Shown here piece after piece: positions 1 through 9,383 of a DNA stretch of 40,896 nucleotides (the stretch's first letter is position 1; each line of letters begins with the position of its first letter). The stretch covers positions 1 to 40,896 of the forward strand of contig CAMOKH010000107.1 in assembly GCA_946617675.1 (NCBI GenBank), given 5' to 3'. Under the pieces are notes generated by a model, which made no database searches, was not told where the DNA came from, and worked only from the letters and a program-made list of their open reading frames with translations. The position numbers were made by a program, and so were the translations under genes. The DNA comes from an uncultured Prevotellaceae bacterium (GTDB lineage: Bacteria; Bacteroidota; Bacteroidia; Bacteroidales; Bacteroidaceae).

Positions 1-225
<225 letters not shown>

Positions 226-236
226 TTAAACGCCTG

Positions 237-267
237 CAAAGGTACAAAAAAAAGCGCTAAATGCAAA
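237..267 (-). promoter_or_regulatory. Bacteroidetes-type promoter for the PFOR gene
   Basis: On the minus strand TTTG (264-267), 19 bases, then TACCTTTG (237-244), an exact match to the Bacteroidetes primary sigma pattern TTTG-N19-21-TAnnTTTG. It ends about 75 bases upstream of the ATG at 162, leaving an AT-rich leader. Confidence 0.8.
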
Positions 268-360
268 GCTGATATTGCAAAATATTGCTAAAACGTTTGC
301 GTTAATGCTTTTTAACCGGCAAACTGGCAGACTATAAAACACATCGTTGGCAGTCATGAC

Positions 361-1548
361 TTAATAGAGGAACCCGAACAGCCAAAGTGGAATCTGGTTG
401 TCCTTGCCTATCTCGGTGTTATAGCGGGCATAAATCGTGTCGGGCGTATAGCGCATCTTGCCGTGGACGTTAGCGTCACAGACGCGGAACTTCATGCGGC
501 CGTCGACCAGGTAGGAGGCGTCGCGTCCTGACTGGTTCACCTTATGGTCTTTCCACAGTGAGTTGACGAAGAACGTCTCCATCGCATTCTGCTTTTCCAC
601 GTGTATGGGGTAAATGGCGTAGAGCAGGTTGGAGTTATGCAGCATAATCTTCGAGGGCTTCTTGGGGAAGTCGCCGCCCACGGGGTAAATCATGTTGATG
701 AGTCGCGCATCAGCCAGATACTTGATATAGTTCATGACGGTGGCACGGCTGGTCTCGATGTTTTGTGCCAACTGCGACACATTGGGGGCCTTGGGTCCCT
801 CTTCAGCCAGTTGATAGAAGAGCTTCTTGATCTTCGTGAGGTATTTCAGCTCAATCTGCTTAATCAGCAGGATGTCGACCTCGGTCATCATGTTCATCGT
901 CTTGAGCAGGTTCTCCGAGTAGTTGCGATGCTCCTGGAAGAAGGGGTAGAAGCCGTGATGGATATAGTCCTGGAAGTAGCGCCGCGGCGAGACGGAGGGC
1001 AGTATCTGCTTGATGATACGCTCGTGGTCTTGCAGAATCTCGTCGAGGGTGAACGGCCTGAAGTTGTTGCCCGTCAGCAGATTCAGGAACTCACGGAACG
1101 AGAAGCCTCTCAGGTTGTAACTCTTGACGATGCCGTTCAGCTCGGGGTTCTCGTCCTTCAGCCGCATCACACTGGAGCCGGTGAAGACGATTTTCAGCCC
1201 GGGATAGAGGTCGTAGCACTTACGCAGCTCCTGCGACCAGTCGTTCTGCTTGAAGACCTGGTCGATGAGCAGCACACGGCCGCCCCGATGGTAGAACTCG
1301 CCGGCAAAGTCGGCTATACCGCGCCCCTGAAAATAGAAGTTGTTCATGTTGACATACAGGCACTGACGGTCGCCGACGTCAAACTTCTCCTTGGCGTACT
1401 GCAGCAAGAACGTCGTCTTGCCGATGCCACGCGTACCCTTGATGCCAATCATACGGTCGTCCCAGTCAATCTCATCCATCAGAGTTCGACGAACCGGTGC
1501 GTTGACATGTTCCACCAGATAGCGGTGTGTACGGAAAAAGGCCTCCAT
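361..1548 (-). CDS. AAA+ ATPase of the AAA_14 type
   Basis: A 395-residue soluble protein. The Walker A motif GTRGIGKTT lies at about residues 38-46, a Walker B-like VLLIDQV at about 92-98 and a sensor-like IVFTGSS at about 120-126. The C-terminal half contains a winged-helix-like stretch (about 245-290, NVSQLAQNIETSRATVMNYIKY would be its core) and then a beta-rich end, as in the AAA_14 plus DUF4143-like ATPases common in Bacteroidetes and archaea. Their cellular role is not established; some behave like orphan nuclease-linked or mobile ATPases. The ATG at 1548 is supported by a promoter 29 bases upstream. It stands alone between a TonB receptor gene and PFOR, with its own promoter. The family call is good; the function is unknown. 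Confidence 0.8.
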   Translation of the reverse strand: MEAFFRTHRYLVEHVNAPVRRTLMDEIDWDDRMIGIKGTRGIGKTTFLLQYAKEKFDVGDRQCLYVNMNNFYFQGRGIADFAGEFYHRGGRVLLIDQVFKQNDWSQELRKCYDLYPGLKIVFTGSSVMRLKDENPELNGIVKSYNLRGFSFREFLNLLTGNNFRPFTLDEILQDHERIIKQILPSVSPRRYFQDYIHHGFYPFFQEHRNYSENLLKTMNMMTEVDILLIKQIELKYLTKIKKLFYQLAEEGPKAPNVSQLAQNIETSRATVMNYIKYLADARLINMIYPVGGDFPKKPSKIMLHNSNLLYAIYPIHVEKQNAMETFFVNSLWKDHKVNQSGRDASYLVDGRMKFRVCDANVHGKMRYTPDTIYARYNTEIGKDNQIPLWLFGFLY

Positions 1549-1576
1549 GCGCGATGCTTTGTTTATTTAACGTGTG

Positions 1577-1607
1577 CAAAGTTACAACATTTCCTGCAAA
1601 TTGCAAA
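1577..1607 (-). promoter_or_regulatory. Bacteroidetes-type promoter for the AAA ATPase gene
   Basis: On the minus strand TTTG (1604-1607), 19 bases, then TAACTTTG (1577-1584). It lies in the gap after the TonB receptor stop at 1637, so the ATPase gene does not depend on read-through from the signalling cassette. Confidence 0.8.
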
Positions 1608-1636
1608 GTCTAAATAGCAAAATCTTACGAAACGGC

Positions 1637-4126
1637 TTAAAATTTATAGGCTACGGACACTGTCCACCAGCGTCCACGCTGTGGTATGAGCCGTGTGTTC
1701 ATGCCGCTACGGTAGTAATCTGTGTCAAACAGGTTTCGCACGTTGACGCCCAGCGTGACCCTGCCCAGGCGATATTCGGCACCGACGTTGGCAATCAGCC
1801 GTGCAGAAATGTCCTCCTGCATGACGAGGTTATCAGAGATATCCTCCATGAGTTCAAACCATTTAATGGCTTCATCGATCTCATCTCTTCCAAGGTGATA
1901 AATATAAGCATTCCAGGCATTGTAATACGACATCAGCTCGACGACATCGAGGTTGTATGACGTCTGATGACCTTCAAAGGCCAGATGCGAGTAGAACTTC
2001 AGGCGGGGTGTCGCCTGCCACGACAGCAAGAGGTTCGACATCAGGGCAGGCAGGTTGTTGTTGGCGTCGACATCCTGGGTAAAGAGATTTGCCTCATAGG
2101 TGTGAGACCACGTGACGTTGAAGTCAGCAGTAAAGCGTGGGAGCCGGTAGGTGGCCGCCAGTTCGACACCCAGCACCTTGTTGTTACCCTCGTTGACCTG
2201 CTCAATGACGTGGGTCATGATGAGGTTCTTGGCGCGGTTGTAGAAGCCGTTGACCTCGAACTTCAGGCCTTTCACCCACTCAAGACCGGCGAAGGTCAGC
2301 TGCAGCGAATTGACCGTCTCGGGCAGCAGCAGCGAGTCCTCACCGCCGGTATAATTGCCCACCAGGAGGGGCAGCAGCTGGTTGGTCTTGCGATAGAGGT
2401 AAGGTGCATCGACAAACGACTTCGAGTAACTCAGCTTGACGTTCCACTTCGGCTGTAGCAGAATGAGTGCCAGACGCGGCGACAACTCGCTCACGCGGTA
2501 GTCGTCGGTACGCATCTTGTGGTCGTAGCGCAGGCCGGTATTGAAGATCAGCGAGCGCCAGCGGTGCTTCAGCTGAACGAACGCATTGTAGCTGTTCTCA
2601 CTGCCCTTGCCGAAATTCGATATGGTCTGGTTCTCGGGAATGATCTCGTTGAAGTTGTAGCCGAGGGCGTAGCGCACGTCGTCGAGCTGGAAGTGCGAAA
2701 ATTCTGCGCCGAAGGCGATGCTGCCCTTATGGTGCTCGGTGTTGATGTAGCTGAGGTCGCCCTTCAGCTGCCCGCCGTAGTTCTGCTCCTGTCCGTTGAT
2801 GTAGCGGAAGAGTCCCGGCTTGTCAAACACATTGACAGGGTCGCCATATTCAAATCCCAGCAGGTTGCCCAGCATGGGAAGTGGATGGTCGAAGATGACC
2901 TGATAGTGAGTCAGGTCGCTGTTGTCGTAGGTGAGCGTACCCTTCAGCGTCAAGGGTCCGATCTGCCGGCTGTAGTTCAGGTTGGCATGGTGCGACTGTG
3001 TGGCAAAACTCGGCGAGAAACCGTTGAAGGTCCTGTAGTCGTCGTGGGCGTAACCCTTTGCCAGCGTGCTCATGGTGTAAGGCGGAATGACCTGCGAGAA
3101 GTGCGTGTCGTAGAGGAACTGCAGGTCTTTCCACTTGAGCTGTATGCCGAAGTCGTAGGAGGGCTTGTTGCCTATATAGCCGATGGTGGTCCGTTTCTCC
3201 GGCATGCCGAGTAGGTCTTCGTACCATCTTTCCTCCGGCACGTCGATGTGCTCGCCGTCGGCCTTATAGATACCGCCCCATATCAGCAGGTCGAGGTCGA
3301 AATAGCGCTTGCCGAAGAGCAGGTCGCCGCGCAGCTGGCCATGATTGCCGGCACTGACCTTCGCCTTGACGCCGTCGAGGTCGACGCCCTGCTTGGTAAT
3401 GAGGTTGACGACGGCCGTCAGGGCCACGCCGCCATAGAGCGACGAGGCGGGACCTCGGAGCACCTCAATCTGCTTGATTTTCTCGAGACTGATGCTGAAG
3501 TCTGGCGCGGCGGTATTGGTGCAGTAGCTGTTCAGCCGGTGACCGTTGAGCATGATAAGTATCTTCTCCTGGCCGTTGCTGTAGATGCCGCGCATGGCGA
3601 TGTTGATGTCGTCATTACAGTCGATGATGTTCATGCCGGGCACGTAGGCGGCCAGCACCTCCTGCAGGTTGGTGGCTCCCGAGTTGTGTATCATCTCCTC
3701 GGTGATCAGGGTCGTCGGCACGGGGACCTCGCTGAGGGTCTCAGCCTGGCTCGAGGCCGTGATGATGGTAGTCGTCAGTCCCGACTTGATATCTTCTATC
3801 AGGTCGATAAAGCGCTGAGGGTCCTGCGGCGACGGCGTAAAATAGGGGTCGCGTCTCAGCAGTCTGGTGGCACAGCTTTCAGCCTGGGCCGTATCGTCGA
3901 GCCCGAGATAGCAGATGGTCAGCAGCTTGTAGGCACTCTCCAGGAGACTGTTCTTAAACGTGCCGATGTTGTTGAGCAGCAGGTCGCGTGCCTGTTCCAC
4001 CCGTCCGATCTTGTACTCGCGCTCGGCCTCGTCGTAGATGCTCCGCCCGCTGTCGTCCTGAGCCTGCACGGCCAGCGGGAAGGCAAGGAGTATTATATAT
4101 ATAATAAGGTGTAGCCTGCTCGTCAT
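1637..4126 (-). CDS. TonB-dependent outer-membrane receptor with N-terminal TPR-like domain
   Basis: An 829-residue receptor. A signal peptide (residues 1-22, ending VQAQ) is followed by an alpha-helical, TPR-like stretch (about 29-110) with pairs such as YDEAEREYKIGRVEQARDLL and AYKLLTICYLGLDDTAQAES. The plug domain (about 125-245) starts at VPVPTTLITEEMI and contains IEVLRGPASSLYGG. A 22-strand-type barrel follows and ends in an aromatic terminal strand (WWTVSVAYKF). The usual SusC-like carboxypeptidase-regulatory N-terminal domain is absent, and no SusD partner is adjacent. The ATG overlaps the stop of the upstream kinase gene (ATGA, 4123-4126), implying translational coupling, so the receptor is expressed with the signalling proteins. 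The ligand is unknown; plug and barrel resemble CirA/siderophore-type receptors. Confidence 0.88.
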   Translation of the reverse strand: MTSRLHLIIYIILLAFPLAVQAQDDSGRSIYDEAEREYKIGRVEQARDLLLNNIGTFKNSLLESAYKLLTICYLGLDDTAQAESCATRLLRRDPYFTPSPQDPQRFIDLIEDIKSGLTTTIITASSQAETLSEVPVPTTLITEEMIHNSGATNLQEVLAAYVPGMNIIDCNDDINIAMRGIYSNGQEKILIMLNGHRLNSYCTNTAAPDFSISLEKIKQIEVLRGPASSLYGGVALTAVVNLITKQGVDLDGVKAKVSAGNHGQLRGDLLFGKRYFDLDLLIWGGIYKADGEHIDVPEERWYEDLLGMPEKRTTIGYIGNKPSYDFGIQLKWKDLQFLYDTHFSQVIPPYTMSTLAKGYAHDDYRTFNGFSPSFATQSHHANLNYSRQIGPLTLKGTLTYDNSDLTHYQVIFDHPLPMLGNLLGFEYGDPVNVFDKPGLFRYINGQEQNYGGQLKGDLSYINTEHHKGSIAFGAEFSHFQLDDVRYALGYNFNEIIPENQTISNFGKGSENSYNAFVQLKHRWRSLIFNTGLRYDHKMRTDDYRVSELSPRLALILLQPKWNVKLSYSKSFVDAPYLYRKTNQLLPLLVGNYTGGEDSLLLPETVNSLQLTFAGLEWVKGLKFEVNGFYNRAKNLIMTHVIEQVNEGNNKVLGVELAATYRLPRFTADFNVTWSHTYEANLFTQDVDANNNLPALMSNLLLSWQATPRLKFYSHLAFEGHQTSYNLDVVELMSYYNAWNAYIYHLGRDEIDEAIKWFELMEDISDNLVMQEDISARLIANVGAEYRLGRVTLGVNVRNLFDTDYYRSGMNTRLIPQRGRWWTVSVAYKF

Positions 4127-4944
4127 GACTTTATGGGAATGGTAAAGGTAAAACAGGTTCCCTCGCCGACTGTGGAGTCGAAGGTGATGCTGCCTCCGTG
4201 CTTCTGCTCTATAATCTCCTTGGTGATGGCCATGCCAAGGCCTGTCCCCTGCCCTATCGGCTTTGTCGTGAAGAAGTTCTCATAGAGGTGAAGCTTCTCG
4301 TCGTCGGTCATGCCTATGCCGTTGTCGCCGATGGAGATGACGAGGTGGCCGTCGGCCGCCGACACGCTGACGCTGATTTTGGGCGAGTAGCTGTCGTCGG
4401 CCGTCTGCTGTCTCATCCACACGGCATAGCAGGCGTTGTTCATCACGTTGAGCACGGCACGGCTCAGGTCCTGCGGAATGACCTGCACCGGGGGAATGTC
4501 CGCCTGGTACGTCTCGTGTATGCTGATGTTGAAGGTCTTGTTGTTAGCCCGCATGGCATGATACGACAGCCAGACGTACTCCTTGACCAGCTTGCAGACG
4601 TCGGTGGGCAGAAACTCGCCGTCCTTGCCACGCGAGACGAGCAGTATGCCGCGGATGATGCTGACGGCCCGCTCGCTGTGCTCCAGGATTTTCTGCATAT
4701 TCTCCTTCAGTCCGCCGACGATGTCGTCCACATCCTCGAGGTCGCTCTCGTCAAATTTCTCCCGGTTAGCCTCTATTATATCGACAAGGTCGTTCAGCAG
4801 CGAGCCTGACAGCTTGCTGAAGTTGATGACGAAGTTCAGAGGATTCTGTATCTCGTGGGCGATGCCAGCGCTCAGCAATCCGAGCGATGCCATCTTCTCC
4901 TGCTTCTTCAGCTGACTCCTCAGTTTTTCGACTTCCTGTTCCAT
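4123..4944 (-). CDS. soluble sensor histidine kinase (HisKA-like DHp + HATPase_c)
   Basis: A 273-residue kinase with no membrane segment and no N-terminal sensor domain. It begins with a short coiled coil (1-18) and then the H-box GIAHEIQNPLNF, with phospho-accepting His30. The ATP-binding domain (about 150-273) has the N-box NVMNNACYAV, the G1 box DNGIGM, an F-box-like ENFFTTKPIG and the G2 box GTGLGM. All residues needed for autophosphorylation are visible. The ATG lies 3 bases after the stop of the large propeller kinase, and its own stop overlaps the TonB receptor start. The H-box neighbourhood (NPLNFVINFSKLS) closely matches that of the propeller kinase (NPLNYINNFSKLS), so the two are related. 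I infer that it provides the His missing in its partner. Confidence 0.9.
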   Translation of the reverse strand: MEQEVEKLRSQLKKQEKMASLGLLSAGIAHEIQNPLNFVINFSKLSGSLLNDLVDIIEANREKFDESDLEDVDDIVGGLKENMQKILEHSERAVSIIRGILLVSRGKDGEFLPTDVCKLVKEYVWLSYHAMRANNKTFNISIHETYQADIPPVQVIPQDLSRAVLNVMNNACYAVWMRQQTADDSYSPKISVSVSAADGHLVISIGDNGIGMTDDEKLHLYENFFTTKPIGQGTGLGMAITKEIIEQKHGGSITFDSTVGEGTCFTFTIPIKS

Positions 4945-4947
4945 GTG

Positions 4948-7800
4948 CTATGCTTTTAATGTAGGTAACGTTATGACAAACTCGCTGTACTCGTCCTTCA
5001 CTGATTCGACATGTATGTCGCCACCGTGGTTCTGCACGATCTCGCGGCTGAGGTAGAGGCCGACGCCTGAAGCCTCGCCTGTCGTCTTGGTCGTGAAGAA
5101 CGGGTCGAATATCTTATTGATGATGGTCTCCTCGATGCCGATGCCGTTATCGCTGATGGCGATGGTCAGCCTATCGCCGACGGGGCGCACCCTGAGCGAC
5201 AGCTCGGGAGCGAACGTCGTCTTCTGGGCTTTCTTCACGATGGCATAGACGGCATTGCCGAGAATGCTCATCAGCGTCTTGCTCAGCTGGTCGGCATTGC
5301 CGTTAATGGGCAACGGCGTGTCGGGGACGTCGAAGACCACCTTGATGCCATGAGCCTTGATGTCGGCGGCAAAGTACGTATGCAGCATCTTCTCATCCTG
5401 GCGCAGCACGGCCGCCAGGTCCATCGCGACGATGCCGCCGCTGCGGTCTTTCAGCATCTCCTCCATCGCCTTCAGCGTCCGGGTCGTGTTCAGGCCGTGC
5501 TCGCTGACCTTCTGCAGATTGCCCCTCAGCATGCCGAGCAGGTCCTTCGTGTCCTCGTAGTTATCCGGGGCGACGTGGTCTTTCTCGTCGTCGACGTTGG
5601 CCTCGACATCCTTCAGCAGGCCCTCCGAGAGTTTCGAGAAGTTGTTGATGTAGTTCAGCGGATTCAGGATACGGTCTATCAGACCCTGGGTCAGCTTACC
5701 CACGGTGGCCATCTTCTCCTGACGTATCAGTTCGTGCTGGGCGTTGCGCAGGTCGGCAGTACGCTCCTCGACGACGCGCTCCAGTTTCTGCTTCTCCAGG
5801 TTCAGCCGGTGGAGCCTGTAGCGGAAGAGGGCATAGACGAGCAGCCCCGCCAGCACGAGGTACACCATGATCATATACCAGCGCAGATAGAAAGGCGGGG
5901 CGATGCTGAAGTCCAAGGTTGCCTCGTCGGTCAGTCTGCCGCTGGCCAGGCGCGCCTGCACGCTGACGGTATAGGAGCCGGGCGCGAGATTGAAGAACTC
6001 AGCATCGGGGTCGTCGGCCCAGGGGCTCCATCCGCCGTCGTTGAGTCGGTATCTGTAAAGGGTCTTCCCCGCTATCGGCGTGTAGTCTAAGGCGAAGGTG
6101 AAGCGCAGGTTGTTGTCGTTGGTGGCCAGCGAGGGCAGCTGTGCGGGCATTTCGCCATAGCCGCCCCAGAGGATGCTGTCGCCATTGAGCACCACCGACC
6201 TGAAGAGCAGCCTGACCTTCGCCGCCAGTGCCGGGTCTTCGCAGCTGGTGTCTATCACGGCGACCTCCTTGTCGAGGCCGAGCCACACCTCACTTCCCCG
6301 GCTGTAGAGGGCGTGGATGGTGTGGTCGCTGAAGGGGAAGAGCAAGTCGTCGAGGTCGTTGATCCGCCGGTTGTCCTTCCAGCGGTAGAGGCCCTTGCCC
6401 TCGCCGTCGGTCAGCCACGTCACGCCGCTGTTGTCAGCATACGAGAACTGCGGATAGGCGAAAGGCTTCTCTGACAGGGCGTTGAGCACGCTCACCTTGC
6501 TGCCTAACGGGACGATTGTGGCGGCATTGTCCTCGAACACGCCGATGCTATAGGGCCTGAAGTCGGCGGCGCCGGCCTTCCCCGACCACACCTCGCCATA
6601 GAGGTTCTCGAGCCAGACGGTTCCCTCGTCGTCCTTCATGATACATGTCACCTTCTCAAGTTTGCACAGCGGCGTGCAGCCCGTACCGTCGCTGTTCATG
6701 GCGTAGACGCCGTTCAGCTCGCCGCAGTACAGTCTGTCGCCGTCGGCGAGCAATGACATCGTGTTGGCATCCGTCAGCTGAGTCAGGGCGCCGCCGGCCG
6801 TCAGGCGGAAGACGCCGCTGGCGGTGGCGGCCAGCAGACCGCCCGGCGTACTCGCCAGTTGCCAGCAGGCATGGTTGACGCCCGCCACTCGCTGCATGCG
6901 CAGCCCGTTCTGACGGAAGAGTCCGTCGTTCGTTCCGACATATTTCACGCCCTGATGGTCGGCTATCGACATGACCTCGCCCGTCAGTCCTTCGTGCGAC
7001 GTGAAATGCGAGAAGGCCGAAGGAATGGCTACGGCGAAAATGCCGTCGTCGGTGACGCCCCAGAGCAGTCCGTGCCCGTTATAGGCCACGTAGGCGATAT
7101 TGTTCGAGCAGAGGCCGTTGTCAGTGGTCAGGTGGCAGAGCTGGCGCCCAGAGGAGTCGGTAACGAGGAGCCCCTGCCCATTCTTGACAATGGCTTTCAT
7201 GCCGTTGCCCAGGTCCTCTTCTTGTATGACGTCGGTCAGCACGGTCAGCTGTTGCTTCGTGCGCAACTTCTCCTTATCGATGCTCTCAATCATTCCTGTC
7301 TGCAGCAGCGTCGTACTGACGGTTTCCGCCAGCTTCACCTGGTCGCGGCTGACCTCAAACAGGTTGCCGTCGTTCACGACGAAGCACAGCTTGCCTTCGT
7401 TCTCCCAAATCTCGAGCACCTCGCCCCGGATCAGCGACTTTGAGGCTATGCGTCGCAGGGTGAGTTCGCCGTTGGGCTTCTTGTCGACGCGGCCGAAGAA
7501 GTTGTAGCCTCCCACCCAGACGTTGTCGCGGCTGTCGCGGTAGACCACGGTGACGCGGGTAATGCCGGGGGTATGGAGTATTCGCCAGTCGGCATTGTCG
7601 TAGTACATCAGTCCCTCGAAGTTGGCTACATACACCGTGCCGTCCTCACCGATCTCGACATCGAAGTTGCGGTTGTGGGCGTGATAGTCGTCGGTGGTGA
7701 AGTTCCTGATGAACGGGACGCCCTGGGCGCGGAGAGTTGAGAGATGAGAGGTGAGAAGTGACAGGTGGAGCGTGAGCAGCAGCAACATCAGGCGTTTCAT
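4948..7800 (-). CDS. propeller sensor protein with degenerate histidine kinase core (His to Asp)
   Basis: A 950-residue protein. Signal peptide at 1-25, two-component-regulator propeller repeats at about 27-540 (for example VWVGGYNFFG, VWLGLDKEVAV), a Y_Y_Y domain at about 555-630, one membrane helix at about 641-660, a coiled coil, a DHp-like domain at about 690-790 and HATPase_c at about 830-948. The ATP site looks intact (LGNAVYA, DNGIGI, FFTTKTTGE, ASGVGLYLS). The H-box reads GLIDRILNPLNY, with Asp709 exactly where the next gene product has His30. There is no receiver or HTH domain, so it is not a hybrid two-component system protein. The ATG overlaps the stop of the coiled-coil/propeller gene (ATGA). 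It probably senses a periplasmic ligand and works through the adjacent kinase. Confidence 0.9.
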   Translation of the reverse strand: MKRLMLLLLTLHLSLLTSHLSTLRAQGVPFIRNFTTDDYHAHNRNFDVEIGEDGTVYVANFEGLMYYDNADWRILHTPGITRVTVVYRDSRDNVWVGGYNFFGRVDKKPNGELTLRRIASKSLIRGEVLEIWENEGKLCFVVNDGNLFEVSRDQVKLAETVSTTLLQTGMIESIDKEKLRTKQQLTVLTDVIQEEDLGNGMKAIVKNGQGLLVTDSSGRQLCHLTTDNGLCSNNIAYVAYNGHGLLWGVTDDGIFAVAIPSAFSHFTSHEGLTGEVMSIADHQGVKYVGTNDGLFRQNGLRMQRVAGVNHACWQLASTPGGLLAATASGVFRLTAGGALTQLTDANTMSLLADGDRLYCGELNGVYAMNSDGTGCTPLCKLEKVTCIMKDDEGTVWLENLYGEVWSGKAGAADFRPYSIGVFEDNAATIVPLGSKVSVLNALSEKPFAYPQFSYADNSGVTWLTDGEGKGLYRWKDNRRINDLDDLLFPFSDHTIHALYSRGSEVWLGLDKEVAVIDTSCEDPALAAKVRLLFRSVVLNGDSILWGGYGEMPAQLPSLATNDNNLRFTFALDYTPIAGKTLYRYRLNDGGWSPWADDPDAEFFNLAPGSYTVSVQARLASGRLTDEATLDFSIAPPFYLRWYMIMVYLVLAGLLVYALFRYRLHRLNLEKQKLERVVEERTADLRNAQHELIRQEKMATVGKLTQGLIDRILNPLNYINNFSKLSEGLLKDVEANVDDEKDHVAPDNYEDTKDLLGMLRGNLQKVSEHGLNTTRTLKAMEEMLKDRSGGIVAMDLAAVLRQDEKMLHTYFAADIKAHGIKVVFDVPDTPLPINGNADQLSKTLMSILGNAVYAIVKKAQKTTFAPELSLRVRPVGDRLTIAISDNGIGIEETIINKIFDPFFTTKTTGEASGVGLYLSREIVQNHGGDIHVESVKDEYSEFVITLPTLKA

Positions 7801-9383
7801 GGCTTCACCTCCTTTCCGTTGTCGTCGACGAATGTTTCGTAGGGCACTTCACGGCCGATGTAATAGTCCCACTCGTCGCGTGTAAAATTCCTTTTCAGTT
7901 TCTTGCGCAGCACGTCGACCATCATCGGCACCGACAGCAGGGCCTCGGTCACGTTGCCGTTCTGGTCGCCTATCCAGGCGTAGTTCTTGGTGTTGTCGAA
8001 GTTGAAGATCGTAATCCAGGAGTCGGCCGTGACCAACGCCATCGGCTCGATCTTCGCACTGGCGGTGTTCCAGAATTGCACGGTGCCGTCGTAGCTCGAC
8101 GACACCAGCCTATGGTTGTTCAGCTTCAGTTTCGAGATGCGCGAGAGATGGCCCTCGAGCTTGGTCAGTTTCCGGCTGTTCTCGTCGTACAGGTAGATGC
8201 TGCCGTCGCTCAGTCCGAACACCTGCTTCCGCGATGTCTTCGAGCTGGCAAACGACGTCACGCGACCCTGGAAGGGCAGCGCCTTGGTCTCCAGTTCGTT
8301 GATGTCCTTCACGAGATGCTGCCGCCCGCGGTCGTCGAAGATGACGGGCCGTGATTCGTAGCGGCCCATAGCCGTCAGCCGGAAGTCCAGTTCGCGGGTT
8401 GCGACAATCATCTTTCGTGCTATGTCGTAGACGGCCAGTCCGTGGTCGCCCGCCAGCAGCAGGCTCTTGTCGTCGAGGGGGGTGACGGCCATCGGGAAGT
8501 CGAGGTTGACGACGTCGACGACGCGCGTTGCGTTGCCGTTGATGACGACCAGGTGACCACTGCGGCTAACGGCGTAGATCGTCTTGTCGCTGCCGATGTA
8601 GACGTCGCGGAAGTCGAAGTCCTTGTTGCTCAGCAGCACCTTGCTCGACAGCCCGTCGCCACGCTTCTCGTGGAGCATGATTTCGCCGTAGCTGCTCACC
8701 GTGACCAGACGGTTGTCGCCCGCGGGGAAGTTGGCCAGCCCCATCAGCAGTCCGCGGTGGCGCGGCCACGTCAGCTTGCTCTGGCTGGCCGCCATCAGCG
8801 ACTGGAAGACGGCGGGATAGTAGACGTCGCCATTGAAGCGATGGCTGTAGAAGTAGGAGGCATAGGCCAGAAGGTCGGCCAACTCGCTGTTGCCCAGTCG
8901 CGACTGTACCAGCGACACCGAGCCTAACGAGCGGCTGAGGGCCACAAAGCTCAGGGTGTCAGCCACGCGCTTTGACAGCTCAGCCTGCACGCGCTGGTGC
9001 TCGGCCATCAGGCGCTCCGACTCGGCCACGAGCCGGGCGTCCTGGGCTTGCTGCTCTGAGACGACGGCCTTCTGCTGGGCTATCAGGGCGTTCTGACGCT
9101 CCGCCTCCGAGCGCTGGCGCATCTCCTCGGCGGTGCGCTTCTGCAGGATGGCCTCCTCGCGCTGCTCGTCGGAGATTTCCTTCTGCTGATAGGCTATCTC
9201 CTCCATCTGCTTGCTCACGCTGCGTACCACGGCCATGCGCTTCTCCTGCAACTGCATTTCCTGCAGCTTCGACTGCAAGTCGGTGGCCCGCTGGTGCTCC
9301 TGGTACCAGCCCGTCAGGCCTGTCACTGCCGCTGCCGTCAACAACAGCCCTGCTACACCCGCTGCAACGTCTCTTTTCCTCAC
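7797..9383 (-). CDS. membrane-anchored coiled-coil protein with C-terminal WD40-like propeller
   Basis: A 528-residue protein starting at GTG (9383), which overlaps the stop of the response-regulator gene by 4 bases. MRKRD is followed by one hydrophobic segment (about 6-27), a Gln/Glu/Arg-rich coiled coil (about 30-145) and then a beta-propeller (about 200-490) with WD40-like blades such as GHLSRISKLKLNNHRLVSSS and YDGTVQFWN. The positive N terminus suggests that the bulk lies in the periplasm, although a signal-anchor in the other orientation cannot be excluded. No enzymatic motif was seen. Its place between a phosphatase-output regulator and a propeller sensor, with 4-base overlaps on both sides, suggests a scaffold or co-sensor. 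The function is not known. Confidence 0.75.
   Translation of the reverse strand: MRKRDVAAGVAGLLLTAAAVTGLTGWYQEHQRATDLQSKLQEMQLQEKRMAVVRSVSKQMEEIAYQQKEISDEQREEAILQKRTAEEMRQRSEAERQNALIAQQKAVVSEQQAQDARLVAESERLMAEHQRVQAELSKRVADTLSFVALSRSLGSVSLVQSRLGNSELADLLAYASYFYSHRFNGDVYYPAVFQSLMAASQSKLTWPRHRGLLMGLANFPAGDNRLVTVSSYGEIMLHEKRGDGLSSKVLLSNKDFDFRDVYIGSDKTIYAVSRSGHLVVINGNATRVVDVVNLDFPMAVTPLDDKSLLLAGDHGLAVYDIARKMIVATRELDFRLTAMGRYESRPVIFDDRGRQHLVKDINELETKALPFQGRVTSFASSKTSRKQVFGLSDGSIYLYDENSRKLTKLEGHLSRISKLKLNNHRLVSSSYDGTVQFWNTASAKIEPMALVTADSWITIFNFDNTKNYAWIGDQNGNVTEALLSVPMMVDVLRKKLKRNFTRDEWDYYIGREVPYETFVDDNGKEVKP

Noticed and set aside
601..1617. 338-codon plus-strand frame over the AAA ATPase gene
   Set aside because: Antisense shadow; the minus strand has Walker motifs and a promoter.
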